A stretch of 64,000 nt of DNA, taken from positions 1-64,000 of the forward strand of contig JAEZXR010000052.1 in assembly GCA_023419605.1 (NCBI GenBank), in the 5' to 3' direction. Below the pieces are notes generated by a model that was given only the letters and a program-made list of their open reading frames with translations, was not told the origin of the DNA and did no database searches. This stretch comes from Bacillota bacterium. Its GTDB lineage: Bacteria; Bacillota; Clostridia; Acetivibrionales; JAEZXR01. Below are positions 16,458 through 24,856 of the stretch, piece after piece. The position numbers and the translations under genes are program-made. Positions within the stretch are counted from its first letter, which is position 1. Every line of letters starts with the position of its first letter.

Positions 16458-17717
16458 ATGAGCAAATGGAAGATCTATACGCCAGAAGGTGTTCAAGATA
16501 TACTGTTTGACGATTGTTTTTTAAAAAGAAGTCTCGAATATAAGATTCGAGAGCAATTCAGACTTTGGGGGTATTACGAGGTGGAAAGTCCCACCATCGA
16601 GTTTTATGATGCTTTTTCTGTTGATACTGATTCAGCTCCCCAGGAAACCTTATTCAAATTTTTTGATCAAAATGGACGGATTCTTGTTCTTCGGCCGGAT
16701 ATAACCATTCCTATCGCAAGGATTGCGGCTACCAAGTATAGAGATAGCGAGCAGCCTTTAAAATTTTGTTATATCGGTAATGCGTATAAATATAACGAAT
16801 TGGGCGGTGGAAAGCAAAAGGAATATACTCAGGCAGGCGTGGAGCTCCTGGGAGCCGGTACACCGGAAGCCGATGCCGAAGTAATCGCTGCGGCCGTTAA
16901 TGCAGTGAAATCGTCAGGACTGGAGAATTTTCAAATTGATATCGGACAGGTGGAATTTTTCAAAGGTTTAATGGAAGAAACGGGCCTTTCGGAAGAAGAT
17001 ACCGAACAAATGAGGCTGTTGATCGACAGTAAGGATTTTCTTGGAATTGAAGAACTGGTGGAAGCCTATTGTATTCGGAAAGACCTGAAGGAACTGATAC
17101 TGAGCCTTCCGGGGATGTTCGGTTCTATTGATGTGATTGACAGGGTAGAGAGAATAACAACAAACAGCCGCTCCCTGAATGCTTTAAAGAACCTTCGTGA
17201 GGTGCTTCAAATTCTGGAGGACTACGGTTTTAGTAAATATATATCCGTTGACCTGGGAATGGTACAGAGTCTGAACTATTACACCGGAATCATTTTCCGG
17301 GGCTTTACCTACGGGATCGGATTTCCCATTGTCAGCGGAGGTCGGTATGACAACCTGGTGGAGAAATTCGGGAAGAGCTTGCCTGCGACTGGATTCTCAC
17401 TGGGAATTAATATGATTATGACGGCCCTTCGGAGACAAAGAATCGAGGAAGGGAAGCCATCGGTAGATACACTGATCACTTATAAAGCTGAAGGCAGGAA
17501 AACGGCTTTCGACATTGGAAGAGAACTGCGGAAACAAGGAACCTCTGTTGAAATGGATATAAAAAATGAGGGGTTGGAAGCAGCGAAGGCATACGCCGGA
17601 ACTAAAGGTATCGGCGGTATTCTATACCTGCTGGACAGCGAGAGAATCGAGGTACATAACCTGGAAACAGGCGAAGTGGCAGTTACGACAGTTGGAGAGC
17701 TGATCGGAGTAAATTGA
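16458..17717 (+). CDS. hisZ: ATP phosphoribosyltransferase regulatory subunit
   Basis: A histidyl-tRNA-synthetase paralogue that completes the short-form HisG and carries histidine feedback control. 419 residues. It starts WKIYTPEGVQDILFDD, typical of HisZ. The class II motif 2 region is CYIGNAYKYNELGGGKQKEYTQAGVELLG, written here only as a landmark near residue 110-135, and motif 3 is VSGGRYDNLVEKFG. Length and C-terminal divergence fit HisZ rather than HisS. First gene of the his operon, 52 bp after the start point implied by the consensus promoter. Confidence 0.95.
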   Translation: MSKWKIYTPEGVQDILFDDCFLKRSLEYKIREQFRLWGYYEVESPTIEFYDAFSVDTDSAPQETLFKFFDQNGRILVLRPDITIPIARIAATKYRDSEQPLKFCYIGNAYKYNELGGGKQKEYTQAGVELLGAGTPEADAEVIAAAVNAVKSSGLENFQIDIGQVEFFKGLMEETGLSEEDTEQMRLLIDSKDFLGIEELVEAYCIRKDLKELILSLPGMFGSIDVIDRVERITTNSRSLNALKNLREVLQILEDYGFSKYISVDLGMVQSLNYYTGIIFRGFTYGIGFPIVSGGRYDNLVEKFGKSLPATGFSLGINMIMTALRRQRIEEGKPSVDTLITYKAEGRKTAFDIGRELRKQGTSVEMDIKNEGLEAAKAYAGTKGIGGILYLLDSERIEVHNLETGEVAVTTVGELIGVN

Positions 17718-17851
17718 GAATTGAAAATGGAGAATTGAAAATGAAGAACGACGGATAGGTAATGAGGAGTGAGGAATGTTCAAAGTTAAATGGAAGCAAG
17801 GCTTCCTTACAAATATATTCTCCATTCTCAATTTTCAATTCTCCATTCTTA
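17714..17851. repeat. AT-rich inverted repeat (family A), hisZ/hisG
   Basis: Arms at 17714-17743 and 17817-17851 made of ATTGAGAAT/ATTGAAAAT units. The left arm overlaps the hisZ stop codon and the right arm ends about 10 bp before the hisG RBS. Confidence 0.85.
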
Positions 17852-17872
17852 TCTTGACGGGGAGGATTAAAC

Positions 17873-18526
17873 ATGCGCTATTTGACCATTGCCCTTTCAA
17901 AAGGAAGGTTGACGGATTTATCCATAGATTTGTTCGAAGCTATTGGGATCGATTGTTCCGAAGTGAAGGAAAGCTCAAGAAAACTGATTCTGACGGATGA
18001 AAAGAATAAAATCAAGTTTTTTCTGGCAAAGCCCAGTGACGTACCCACTTATGTTGAATATGGGGCAGCGGATATCGGGATCGTAGGAAAGGATACATTG
18101 CTGGAAGAGGCAAGAAACCTTTACGAGGTTTTAAACCTTGGATTTGCTGCTTGCAGAATGGTGGTGGCCGGACCGGAAGAGCTTCAGGGAAAGCTGGACC
18201 TGCTAGCGAATAAAAGAGTAGCAACCAAATACCCCCGCATTGCCCGGGAGTACTTTGAGCATAAGCGGAAGGAATCCATTGAAGTCATAAAGCTCAATGG
18301 ATCGGTGGAGCTTGCGCCCCTTGTAGGCCTTTCCGAAGTGATTGTAGACCTGGTGGAGAGCGGGAGAACACTGAAGGAAAACGGGCTGGTAGTACTGGAT
18401 ACCATTGCGGATATCAGTGCAAGGATGGTAGTAAACAGGGTCAGTATGAAAATGGAGAGCGAAAGAATCAATAAAATTATCGAAGGTGTAAGAAAGCAAT
18501 TGGAAAGGAGGGAGAACGGCAAATGA
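17873..18526 (+). CDS. hisG: ATP phosphoribosyltransferase catalytic subunit (short form)
   Basis: First committed step of histidine synthesis: ATP + PRPP to phosphoribosyl-ATP. 217 residues, the short form lacking the C-terminal regulatory domain, which is consistent with hisZ upstream. It starts MRYLTIALSKGRLTDLSI; EYGAADIGIVGKDTL and the PRPP-loop region (IVDLVESGRTLKENGL) are present. GGGGAGG precedes the ATG. The stop overlaps the hisD start by 4 bp (ATGA). Confidence 0.97.
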   Translation: MRYLTIALSKGRLTDLSIDLFEAIGIDCSEVKESSRKLILTDEKNKIKFFLAKPSDVPTYVEYGAADIGIVGKDTLLEEARNLYEVLNLGFAACRMVVAGPEELQGKLDLLANKRVATKYPRIAREYFEHKRKESIEVIKLNGSVELAPLVGLSEVIVDLVESGRTLKENGLVVLDTIADISARMVVNRVSMKMESERINKIIEGVRKQLERRENGK

Positions 18527-19815
18527 TGCAGATTCTTGATTTGCGGCAGGACAAAAGGAATGATCTTTATACGCGGCTGATTTCCCGAAATCATATGGAG
18601 TCTCGGGATATCCAGGCACGAGTGGAGGGAATTCTCCAGTATGTCAGGGAAAAAGGCGACACGGCGGTACTGGAATACACCCGCAGGTTTGACGGCGCGG
18701 ACTTTTCACCGGAGCAAATGCAGGTATCGGAAGAGGAAATCCAGGAGGCCTATACTATCGTCGATGAAGCCTTCATAGGAACCCTTCGAAGGGCCAAATC
18801 CAATATTGAGAGCTTTCATGAAAAACAGAAGGAGCAGTCCTGGTTTTCTACCGGGAAGGAAGGGGTTCTTCTGGGGCAGATGTATAGGGCTCTTGCTTCG
18901 GTGGGGGTTTATGTACCGGGTGGAACAGCGCCATTGCCATCCTCTGTGCTGATGAATGCAGTTCCTGCGAAGGTGGCTGGGGTAGAGAAGATCATTATGG
19001 CTACTCCGCCCGGAAAAGACGGAAAAGTTAACCCGACTATCCTGGTAGCTTCCAGGGAAGCGGGAGTAGACCGCATATACAAAATAGGTGGCGCCCAGGC
19101 TATCGCAGCCTTGGCCTATGGAACCGAAACCGTCCCCAAAGTGGATAAAATCGTAGGACCTGGCAATATCTATGTGGCCATGGCAAAAAGAATGGTATAC
19201 GGGTACTGTGATATTGATATGATTGCAGGCCCCAGTGAGATCATGATACTAGCGGATGACACGGCAAAAGCAAAGTATGTGGCAGCAGACCTTCTGTCCC
19301 AGGCGGAGCATGATGCCATGGCTTCGGCGATTTTGGTTACAACGTCGGAAAAACTGGCTTTGGAGGTTCAAAGCGAAGTGAAGCGGCAAATGGGGTATTT
19401 GTCCAGGAAGGATATATTGGAGAAGTCGGTAGCTGATTATGGTGTTATCGTTCTGGTGGAGGAGCTGGATCAGGGAATCGAATTGGTGAACACCATCGCT
19501 CCGGAGCATTTTGAACTGTGTGTGGAAGAGCCCTTCGGTCTGCTGGGAGCCATCAAAAATGCAGGGGCGGTTTTCCTGGGGAATTATGCTTCGGAGCCTT
19601 TGGGAGACTACTTCGCAGGGCCTAATCATGTGCTTCCTACCAGTGGGACCGCGAGGTTTTTTTCTCCTTTGAATGTAGGGGATTTTATAAAGAAGACCAG
19701 TGTGATTTCTTATACGCGGAAGGCGCTGGAGCTGGTGAAGGAGGATGTGGTTAGGTTCGCTGAGGCGGAGGGACTGACGGCTCATGCTAATGCGATTAGG
19801 GTGCGGTTTGAGTAG
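18523..19815 (+). CDS. hisD: histidinol dehydrogenase
   Basis: Zn-dependent, NAD-linked two-step oxidation of histidinol to histidine. 430 residues, full length. Motifs: YVPGGTAPLPSSVLM, GGAQAIAALAYGT, VGPGNIYVAMAKR, SEIMILADD, QAEHDAMASA (Zn and catalytic His) and IAPEHFELC. Overlaps hisG by 4 bp. Odd: the last 60 coding bases are strongly G-rich (25 G, 9 C at 19741-19800), and a 650-bp non-coding element follows instead of hisC. Confidence 0.97.
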   Translation: MMQILDLRQDKRNDLYTRLISRNHMESRDIQARVEGILQYVREKGDTAVLEYTRRFDGADFSPEQMQVSEEEIQEAYTIVDEAFIGTLRRAKSNIESFHEKQKEQSWFSTGKEGVLLGQMYRALASVGVYVPGGTAPLPSSVLMNAVPAKVAGVEKIIMATPPGKDGKVNPTILVASREAGVDRIYKIGGAQAIAALAYGTETVPKVDKIVGPGNIYVAMAKRMVYGYCDIDMIAGPSEIMILADDTAKAKYVAADLLSQAEHDAMASAILVTTSEKLALEVQSEVKRQMGYLSRKDILEKSVADYGVIVLVEELDQGIELVNTIAPEHFELCVEEPFGLLGAIKNAGAVFLGNYASEPLGDYFAGPNHVLPTSGTARFFSPLNVGDFIKKTSVISYTRKALELVKEDVVRFAEAEGLTAHANAIRVRFE

Positions 19816-19836
19816 GTATATTTCTCTAAGGTAGAC

Positions 19837-20482
19837 TTTGGAGCGGCTCTATAGTTTTTATCCGGGTATGCCTCTGAAGAGTCTCTGTAGTGCCTTCGAG
19901 GTTCAAAGGGGAACCCATTCTGCATCGGTTCCCCTTTGGATGCCCTCCCCGCTCGGCCCGGGAATTCGCTGACTAGAGATTCTAATGCCATCTCCACTTC
20001 CTCCGGGGCCGGCATTTACTGACGTCCTGTCAGGAAATGCCTAAAACCCACGTCCTGTGGGTTTTTCCCCTGCGGAAACTCCGAAGGCATAAGAGTCTCT
20101 ACGCCACCGAATTACGGGCCCTAGGTATTCCTTACGGGTGTCTTTGTAGTGGCCTTTGAAGAGCCTTTGTAAGTCAACCGCGGGTATCTCTTCGAAGGCT
20201 TCTCCAGAGTCTCTCTAGAGGAATACCCATGGGTCCGTGATTTTGCTCCTTACAGGTTCTTATGGAGATGGAGGTTCTGTAGGGGTAAAACCCACAGGAC
20301 GTGGGTTTTAGGCTTCTCTTGACAGGATGTCAAATTGAAGCCGACCCCGGAAGAACCGGAAGCGCCATTAGAGCCTGTTGGAGCTAGATCCCCGGACCCA
20401 GGCAAGGAGGGGGTTGCCGGGGGAAACTCTGCCGAATGAACATGGTTCCCCCGGCGCTACATTGACACCCAATAGGAATACC
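19837..20482. repeat. ~650-bp imperfect inverted-repeat element, copy 1 (his operon)
   Basis: Non-coding DNA between hisD and hisC. Aligning 19900-20140 with the reverse complement of 20220-20460 shows two diverged units facing each other around a centre near 20180. Each unit holds three hairpins. Unit 1: AAAGGGGAACC / GGTTCCCCTTT at about 19903-19934, hairpin at 20011-20041 with loop GTCCT, and hairpin at 20043-20065 with loop GTCCT. Unit 2 mirrors these: 20287-20309 (loop AGGAC), 20311-20342 (loop AGGAT), and a CCGGGGGAA-stem hairpin at about 20416-20453. A nearly identical copy in the same orientation lies at 35480-36132. Not recognised as a known RNA or transposable element. Confidence 0.9.
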
Positions 20483-20567
20483 CCAGAAAATATGCTTCAA
20501 AGCCCGTCCAGAGAAATATCCGCCATAAACTCAAAATTCCAAAAACAACAACGTGAGGTGATTCTAT

Positions 20568-21635
20568 ATGCTCAACAACCTAATCCGCCCCGAATTCAGA
20601 AACTTTACCCCCTACAACGCCAACCAAATCCCCTATAAAATAAAACTGGACGCCAACGAAAGCCCCTTCGACCTGCCGCAGTCCGTGCGGCACAAACTGG
20701 CAAACTGGCTGTTGGAAGCCCCTGAGCTGAACCTCTATCCCGACACGGACTCCATAGAACTACGGAATGCCCTGGCAGAGCACTGGGGACTGGACCCTGA
20801 ATCCTTCGTAATCGGTACCGGCTCGGACCAACTGATCCAGGTACTGATCCACCTGTTCGTGGGACAGGGCGACAAGGTGCTGTGCCCCGAACCCTCCTTC
20901 AGCATGTACAAACTAACTACCAAAATTGCGGGAGGAATACCCGTGGACTTTCCGCTAAACAAAGAGGATAACTACAGCTACCCTGTAGATAACCTGATTG
21001 AGGTTGTCAATAACGAAAAGATCAAACTAGTGTTTTTGTGTACCCCCAACAACCCAACAGGAGGAATTCTCCCCGAGAAGGATATCATAAGAATCATTGA
21101 GAACTGCAATGATTCGGTCATTGTAGTTGACGAGGCCTATGCAGAGTTTTCAGGGGAAACGGTAATTTCCTTGGTAGAAAGATACCAGAATCTCGTCGTC
21201 CTCCGCACTTTTTCTAAAGCGTACGGACTGGCTGGAATCCGGTGTGGGTACTCGGTTAGTGGAAAAGAAATGGCGGACCAGATCAACAAGATAAGACCTC
21301 CCTATAACATCAGCTCCCTTTCACAAAAAGTAGCTAAATGGGTACTGGAAGAGAAGCGGGAACTAAATGAAAACATACAGGTGATTATAAAGGAACGAGA
21401 CTATCTGGCAGAGGTTCTTTCAGAAATCCCCGATGTTACTGTCTACCCGTCCCAAGCCAACTTTATTCTGATAAAAGTGCAGGACGTCCATTCCATGAAT
21501 AGAAGGCTGATGGATAGAGGTATCCTGGTTAGAGCTTACGGAAGTACACCCATGCTGGAGAACTGTCTGCGGATTACTGTGGGAACCAGACCGCAGAATG
21601 ATATGGTGGTCGATACAATAAAAAGTGAGAAGTGA
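20568..21635 (+). CDS. hisC: histidinol-phosphate aminotransferase
   Basis: PLP enzyme converting imidazole-acetol phosphate to histidinol phosphate. 355 residues. Motifs: KLDANESPFDLP at the N-terminus, CTPNNPTGG, VVDEAYAEFSG and the PLP-lysine motif RTFSKAYGLAGIRCGY; the C-terminal RITVGT arginine binds the substrate. AGGTGAT precedes the ATG. Odd: the first 400-500 coding bases are C-rich (4 G and 23 C at 20581-20640), unlike neighbouring genes on the same strand. Confidence 0.97.
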   Translation: MLNNLIRPEFRNFTPYNANQIPYKIKLDANESPFDLPQSVRHKLANWLLEAPELNLYPDTDSIELRNALAEHWGLDPESFVIGTGSDQLIQVLIHLFVGQGDKVLCPEPSFSMYKLTTKIAGGIPVDFPLNKEDNYSYPVDNLIEVVNNEKIKLVFLCTPNNPTGGILPEKDIIRIIENCNDSVIVVDEAYAEFSGETVISLVERYQNLVVLRTFSKAYGLAGIRCGYSVSGKEMADQINKIRPPYNISSLSQKVAKWVLEEKRELNENIQVIIKERDYLAEVLSEIPDVTVYPSQANFILIKVQDVHSMNRRLMDRGILVRAYGSTPMLENCLRITVGTRPQNDMVVDTIKSEK

Positions 21636-21691
21636 AATTTGACTTTATCCGAACATTTTTTTAAAAAACATGGATTTTGTACGGTAAATTC

Positions 21692-21700
21692 TGATATAAT
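21692..21700 (+). promoter_or_regulatory. possible internal promoter (extended -10) upstream of hisB
   Basis: TGATATAAT, an extended -10, with only a poor -35. It would allow the distal his genes and purC to be transcribed independently of the repeat element upstream. Confidence 0.4.
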
Positions 21701-21745
21701 GATTACAGGCAAAAAGGCTTGAATTGAAAAGGAGAGTGAGCTTTC

Positions 21746-22333
21746 ATGGAAAGAAAAGCGGAAATTAATCGAAAGACAGCAGAGACGAATATTCAGATTT
21801 CGTTGGATTTGGATGGAAACGGTGCAGGAAACATATCTACCGGTATCGGCTTTTTTGACCATATGCTTACGCTGTTTACCCGGCATGGACTCCTGAATCT
21901 GCATGTAGCGGCTGAAGGAGACCTGGAGGTGGATGCGCATCACACGGTAGAGGATGTTGGAATTGTCCTTGGGCAGGCCATCAAAGAGGCATTGGGAGAT
22001 AAAAAATCCATCCGAAGGTATGGGACTGCCTATGTTCCCATGGATGAGACTCTGGCCTTGGTTTCGCTGGATATCAGCGGACGCCCTTTTTTGGTGTTTG
22101 ATGCAAAGTTTACTACAGAAATGACCGGTCAAATGGAAACGCAGCTCTTCGAAGAATTTTTTCGGGCCCTTGCTTTTAATGCAGGAATTACACTGCATGT
22201 AAAAGTGCTTTACGGGAGCAACAGCCATCACATGGCCGAGGCGATCTTCAAAGCCTTCGGTCGCGCCCTGGATGAAGCTGCCCGGCTGGATGAAAGAATT
22301 GAAGGTGTCATGTCTACAAAAGGAAGCCTGTGA
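21746..22333 (+). CDS. hisB: imidazoleglycerol-phosphate dehydratase
   Basis: Mn-dependent dehydration of IGP to imidazole-acetol phosphate. 195 residues, the monofunctional form without the phosphatase domain. Metal-binding repeats: GIGFFDHMLTLFTRHG, DAHHTVEDVGI and NSHHMAEAIFKAFGRAL. GGAGAG lies 8 nt before the ATG. Confidence 0.97.
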   Translation: MERKAEINRKTAETNIQISLDLDGNGAGNISTGIGFFDHMLTLFTRHGLLNLHVAAEGDLEVDAHHTVEDVGIVLGQAIKEALGDKKSIRRYGTAYVPMDETLALVSLDISGRPFLVFDAKFTTEMTGQMETQLFEEFFRALAFNAGITLHVKVLYGSNSHHMAEAIFKAFGRALDEAARLDERIEGVMSTKGSL

Positions 22334-22410
22334 ATTGATTGAAAATTGAGAATGGAGAATTGAAAATTATTGAAATGCAGTTCATTTTCCATTTTCAATT
22401 ATCAATTTTA
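22334..22410. repeat. AT-rich inverted repeat (family A), hisB/purC
   Basis: Arms at 22334-22369 and 22382-22410 fill almost the whole gap between the hisB stop and the purC RBS. Confidence 0.85.
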
Positions 22411-22436
22411 AATTTTATATTATGGAGGAGTTTACC

Positions 22437-23327
22437 GTGACAAAATTGATCGATGACACGAGTTTTATTGAATTTCCTTTATTGATTAAGGGAAAGGTCC
22501 GGAATGTTTATGATTTGGGAGAGACACTGCTCATCGTAGTTACCGACAGGATTTCTGCTTTTGATGTAGTTTTTTCAAATCTGATACCGAACAAGGGGAA
22601 GGTTTTAAACAGCATCTCGGAATTCTGGTTCGATTACACCAGAGACATTATTGGAAATCATCTGATTACCACGGATGTAAGCAAGTACCCTGGGAATCTT
22701 TCCGGTTATAAGGAAGAATTGCAGGGCAGGTCCATGCTGGTGAAGAAAGTGGAAATGCTGCCGGCGGAATGCATTGTACGTGGATATCTCGAAGGTTCAG
22801 GACTGAAAGAGTACCAGAAAACAGGAACCATTTGCGGAATTAAGCTGCCGGAAGGCTTGAAGCAAGGCGACAAGCTGCCGGAGCCCATATTTACACCTTC
22901 TACTAAAGCCGTAGAGGGGCATGATGAAAATGTTAGTTTCGAAGCTTTGGCAGAGGAAATAGGAGTAGAGCTGGCAGAAAAACTGCGAGACGCCAGTATC
23001 GCACTGTATAAGAAGGTTAGCGGGTTTGCCGAAAGCAAAGGCATCATCCTGGCCGATACAAAATTTGAATTTGGTCTTTTGGGCGGAGAACTGGTAGTAG
23101 CGGATGAAATGTTTACTCCGGACTCCTCGCGTTTCTGGGATAAGGCCGACTACGAGCCCGGCAGGCCGCAAAAGAGCTTTGATAAACAATATCTGAGGGA
23201 CTATCTCGAATCCATCCAATGGAACAAACAGCCACCGGCACCGGAGCTGCCGGAAGAAGTGGTAGAAAAGACGGAAGCAAAATATATCGAAGCATATGAG
23301 CGATTAACGGGAAAAGCATTGATCTAA
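22437..23327 (+). CDS. purC: SAICAR synthetase (phosphoribosylaminoimidazole-succinocarboxamide synthase)
   Basis: Purine step 7: CAIR + Asp + ATP to SAICAR. 296 residues from GTG 22437; the in-frame ATG at 22422 is rejected because its codons 2-3 are the GGAGGAG RBS itself, 6 nt before the GTG. Motifs: KGKVRNVYDLGE, VVTDRISAFD, ECIVRGYLEGSG and DTKFEFG. It is the longer PurC type, about 300 residues, rather than the 235-residue Bacillus type. Placed inside the histidine operon between hisB and hisH. Both pathways use PRPP and share AICAR, which may explain the linkage. Confidence 0.96.
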   Translation: MTKLIDDTSFIEFPLLIKGKVRNVYDLGETLLIVVTDRISAFDVVFSNLIPNKGKVLNSISEFWFDYTRDIIGNHLITTDVSKYPGNLSGYKEELQGRSMLVKKVEMLPAECIVRGYLEGSGLKEYQKTGTICGIKLPEGLKQGDKLPEPIFTPSTKAVEGHDENVSFEALAEEIGVELAEKLRDASIALYKKVSGFAESKGIILADTKFEFGLLGGELVVADEMFTPDSSRFWDKADYEPGRPQKSFDKQYLRDYLESIQWNKQPPAPELPEEVVEKTEAKYIEAYERLTGKALI

Positions 23328-23409
23328 TTGAAAATTGAAAATTGAAAATGATGTAAAACCCTGGAGTAAAACAAAATATCATTCTCAATTTTCCATTCTC
23401 AATTCTCTA
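23326..23409. repeat. AT-rich inverted repeat (family A), purC/hisH
   Basis: Arms at 23326-23349 and 23378-23409; the left arm begins at the purC stop codon. Confidence 0.85.
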
Positions 23410-23425
23410 AAAGGGGAGTGATAGT

Positions 23426-24046
23426 GTGATCGCAATTATTGACTATGGCGTGGGCAATTTGCGCAGCGTGGAAAAAGCCTTTCAATTTATCGGCAGTGAA
23501 GCTGCCGTATCTTCAAATCCAGATTTTATTTTATCTGCGGACGCAGTGGTCCTGCCGGGGGTAGGAGCCTTTGCCGATGCCATGGAGAGCCTGCGAAGGG
23601 CGCAAATGGTGGATGTTGTTAAAAAGGCTGTCGAAAGCGGAAAGCCTTTTCTCGGTATTTGTCTGGGAATGCAGTTGTTGTTTGATTACAGCGAAGAAGG
23701 CGGAGAGCGTGTCGAAGGTCTGGGTATATTCAAAGGAGCCATAAGACAGCTGCCTCAGAATATGGGGTTGAAAGTACCCCATATGGGATGGAACGCTATA
23801 GAAATTCAAAAAGATTCTTCTCTCTTCAGGAACCTTCCGGAAAATCCTTATGTCTACTTTGTTCATTCCTATTATCTGACAGCGGAGAATAAGGAGATGG
23901 TTGAAGCAACCACCCGCTATGGGATGGAATTTGATGTAGCTGTTGCTGCGGACAATGTATTTGCCACCCAATTTCATCCCGAGAAAAGTGGAGAAGTGGG
24001 GTTGACTCTACTAAAAAATTTCGCAGCGCTTACAGGGGGATTGTAA
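23426..24046 (+). CDS. hisH: imidazole glycerol phosphate synthase, glutaminase subunit
   Basis: Class I glutamine amidotransferase that feeds ammonia to HisF. 206 residues from GTG 23426 (AAGGGGAG upstream). Starts IAIIDYGVGNLRSV. The nucleophile Cys is in FLGICLGMQLLF, and the His/Glu pair is in ATQFHPEKSG. The hisA start follows directly after its stop codon. Confidence 0.97.
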   Translation: MIAIIDYGVGNLRSVEKAFQFIGSEAAVSSNPDFILSADAVVLPGVGAFADAMESLRRAQMVDVVKKAVESGKPFLGICLGMQLLFDYSEEGGERVEGLGIFKGAIRQLPQNMGLKVPHMGWNAIEIQKDSSLFRNLPENPYVYFVHSYYLTAENKEMVEATTRYGMEFDVAVAADNVFATQFHPEKSGEVGLTLLKNFAALTGGL

Positions 24047-24763
24047 ATGATTATTTATCCTGCGATCGATATTAAGAATGGAAAGTGTGTACGCCTGTCT
24101 CAGGGCCGATTTGATCGTGTTGCCGTATATGGTGAGAATCTGGTGGAAATGGCGTTGAAATGGGAAGCGGCAGGGGCTCAGTATCTCCACATGGTAGACC
24201 TGGACGGCGCCAGGAATGGGGCTCCTGCGAACCTGGAGGCCATAGGAGAAGTAGCCGCAGCCATAAAAATTCCTGTGCAGATGGGTGGAGGCATAAGAAA
24301 CCTTGGGGCCGTTGAAAGTGCTTTGCACAAGGGTGTTCAACGTGTGATCCTCGGAACCTCGGCCGTAAAAGATCCGGAGTTTGTGAAAAATGCATTGCGG
24401 GAATATGGTGATAGGATCGTCATCGGCATTGATGCCAAGGGCGGAAGGGTTGCCATTGACGGATGGGAGAAAACCAGCGATTTTACCGCGGTGGACTTTG
24501 CAAGGAAAATGGAGGCCCTAGGCGCTAAAACCATCATATATACGGACATCTCCAAAGACGGTATGCTGGCAGGTCCGAACCTCAAGGCCATGGAGGAAAT
24601 GGCCGGAGCTGTTGCGATGGAGGTCATTGCCTCGGGAGGAGTCGGAAGCCTCCGGGATATAGAGGATTTGAAGGCCGTCGGAATGCCGGGAGTTATTGTA
24701 GGAAAGGCGCTTTATACCGGAGCGGTGGATTTGGCAGAAGCGATACGAACCAGTGGTAATTGA
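24047..24763 (+). CDS. hisA: ProFAR isomerase
   Basis: Amadori isomerisation of ProFAR to PRFAR in a half-barrel-duplicated TIM barrel. 238 residues. IYPAIDIKNGKCVRL carries the first catalytic Asp, and IYTDISKDGMLAGPN the second; phosphate loops are VQMGGGIRN and VIASGGVGSL. The ATG directly abuts the hisH stop (TAAATG). Confidence 0.97.
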   Translation: MIIYPAIDIKNGKCVRLSQGRFDRVAVYGENLVEMALKWEAAGAQYLHMVDLDGARNGAPANLEAIGEVAAAIKIPVQMGGGIRNLGAVESALHKGVQRVILGTSAVKDPEFVKNALREYGDRIVIGIDAKGGRVAIDGWEKTSDFTAVDFARKMEALGAKTIIYTDISKDGMLAGPNLKAMEEMAGAVAMEVIASGGVGSLRDIEDLKAVGMPGVIVGKALYTGAVDLAEAIRTSGN

Positions 24764-24834
24764 GAATTGAGAATGGAAAATTGAAAATGAAAGGGTTCTA
24801 TCATTCTCCATTTTCAATTTTCCATTCTCAATTA
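24760..24834. repeat. AT-rich inverted repeat (family A), hisA/hisF
   Basis: Arms at 24760-24789 and 24802-24834. It occupies the gap between two genes whose products act one after the other and are often fused or overlapping. Confidence 0.85.
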
Positions 24835-24856
24835 TAAAAGTTGGGGGGTGATTATT

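Noticed and set aside
20378..20638. 86-codon frame across the right arm of element copy 1 into hisC
   Set aside because: Runs through the hairpins and out of frame into hisC; no RBS, and the equivalent frame in copy 2 (36090-36332) has an unrelated sequence.
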